Assembly: GCA_902488525.1 (NCBI GenBank)
Contig: CABTWP010000079.1
Location: 1 to 5,768 of the forward strand
DNA length: 5,768 nucleotides
Direction: 5' to 3'
DNA from: an uncultured Collinsella sp.
Lineage (GTDB): Bacteria; Actinomycetota; Coriobacteriia; Coriobacteriales; Coriobacteriaceae
Under the pieces are notes generated by a model that saw only the letters and a list, made by a program, of their open reading frames with translations, was not told the origin of the DNA and made no database searches. Of this stretch, positions 5,351-5,768 are shown piece by piece; position 1 is the first letter of the stretch; each line of letters begins with the position of its first letter. Made by a program: the position numbers and the translations under genes.

Positions 5351-5768
5351 ATGAGCGATCTGGAGAATAAGAAGAGCCCCGTGGTCATTACCATCGCGCG
5401 CGACTTTGGTGCCGAGGGCCACGAGATTGGCCGTATCCTCGCCAACGAGCTGGGGATTCCGCTGTATGACAACGAGCTGCTGGTGCGCGCGTCGCTGCGT
5501 GCGGGCGAGTCGCTCGACAAGATGGCCGCCTACGACGAGCGTCTGGCCGTGGAGAACATGGCGTTTCTGCCCGACCGCTACGATGCGCGTTCGTACTCGG
5601 ACAAGTTGTTCCAAAAGATGAGCCAGGTGATTTTGGATCTGGGCGAGACCGAGAGCTGCATTATCGAAGGTCGTCTGTCCGATTATCTGCTGCGTAACAA
5701 CCCCAACCACATTGCCGTATTGGTGACCGCTCCCTTTGAGGACCGCGTCGAGATTGTGCGCAAAAAGC
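5351..5768 (+). CDS. Cytidylate kinase-like family protein (5' part, runs off the window)
   Basis: The first 139 codons are present. The N-terminus VVITIARDFGAEGHEIGRIL (11-30), followed by ANELGIPLYDNELL, is the nucleotide-binding start of the cytidylate kinase-like family, which is related to CMP kinase and would be expected to phosphorylate a nucleotide or similar small molecule in the cytoplasm. Many members read ISREYGSGGREIG here; this one has GAEG in place of GSGG, so ATP binding may differ. A later block, CIIEGRLSDYLL (103-114), then HIAVLVTAPFEDRVEIV, also fits the family. The ATG at 5351 has GAAAGGA (5338-5344) with a 6-base spacer. It lies 48 bases after the transporter operon with no clear terminator or promoter between, so co-transcription is possible. 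The true substrate is unknown, and the missing C-terminal half prevents checking the remaining catalytic residues. Confidence 0.85.
   Translation, partial: MSDLENKKSPVVITIARDFGAEGHEIGRILANELGIPLYDNELLVRASLRAGESLDKMAAYDERLAVENMAFLPDRYDARSYSDKLFQKMSQVILDLGETESCIIEGRLSDYLLRNNPNHIAVLVTAPFEDRVEIVRKK

Noticed and set aside
4031..5710. A long open frame on the minus strand across both permeases and the kinase-like start
   Set aside because: It mirrors the codon bias of the plus-strand genes. Its protein is rich in His, Arg and Gln without any recognisable domain, and it spans three well-supported genes.

Overview
The window reads as GC-rich chromosomal DNA of a Gram-positive bacterium, most likely an actinobacterium of the class Coriobacteriia (Collinsella-like). 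This is an inference from three things: codon use with mostly G or C in third positions, an amino-acid importer in the same gene order as gluABCD of Corynebacterium, and intergenic spacers filled with GGGGACAG-type inverted repeats that I recall as common in Collinsella. Nothing in the window fixes the species.

Layout: 1-307 carries no convincing gene. It holds a set of nested inverted repeats (1-76) and a dense cluster of short direct and inverted repeats (121-240). Then come a membrane-anchored foldase of the parvulin peptidyl-prolyl isomerase family (308-1528) and, 54 bases later, a GatB/YqeY-family protein (1583-2026). A clear intrinsic terminator follows (2055-2088). The spacer from 2089 to 2272 holds a long imperfect palindrome (2100-2166) and a likely -10 box.

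The centre is a tightly packed four-gene polar amino-acid ABC transporter operon: ATPase (2273-3004), Tat-type lipoprotein substrate-binding protein (3013-3888), and two permeases (3914-4660 and 4664-5302). Gaps are 8, 25 and 3 bases, so the four are almost certainly co-transcribed and partly translationally coupled. The lipoprotein should capture a polar amino acid outside the membrane, the two permeases should form the channel, and the ATPase should power import. Glutamate, glutamine or aspartate are plausible substrates, but the sequence does not decide between them. A cytidylate kinase-like protein begins at 5351 and runs off the right edge. It is separated from the operon by a short hairpin of the same repeat style and no T-tract terminator.

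All genes belong to well-known families. I see no phage, insertion sequence, CRISPR, toxin-antitoxin or defence system. The most unusual material is the intergenic repeat family: three spacers share a GGGGACAG/CTGTCCCC core, but each carries its own variable flanking words, and several arms can pair in more than one way.
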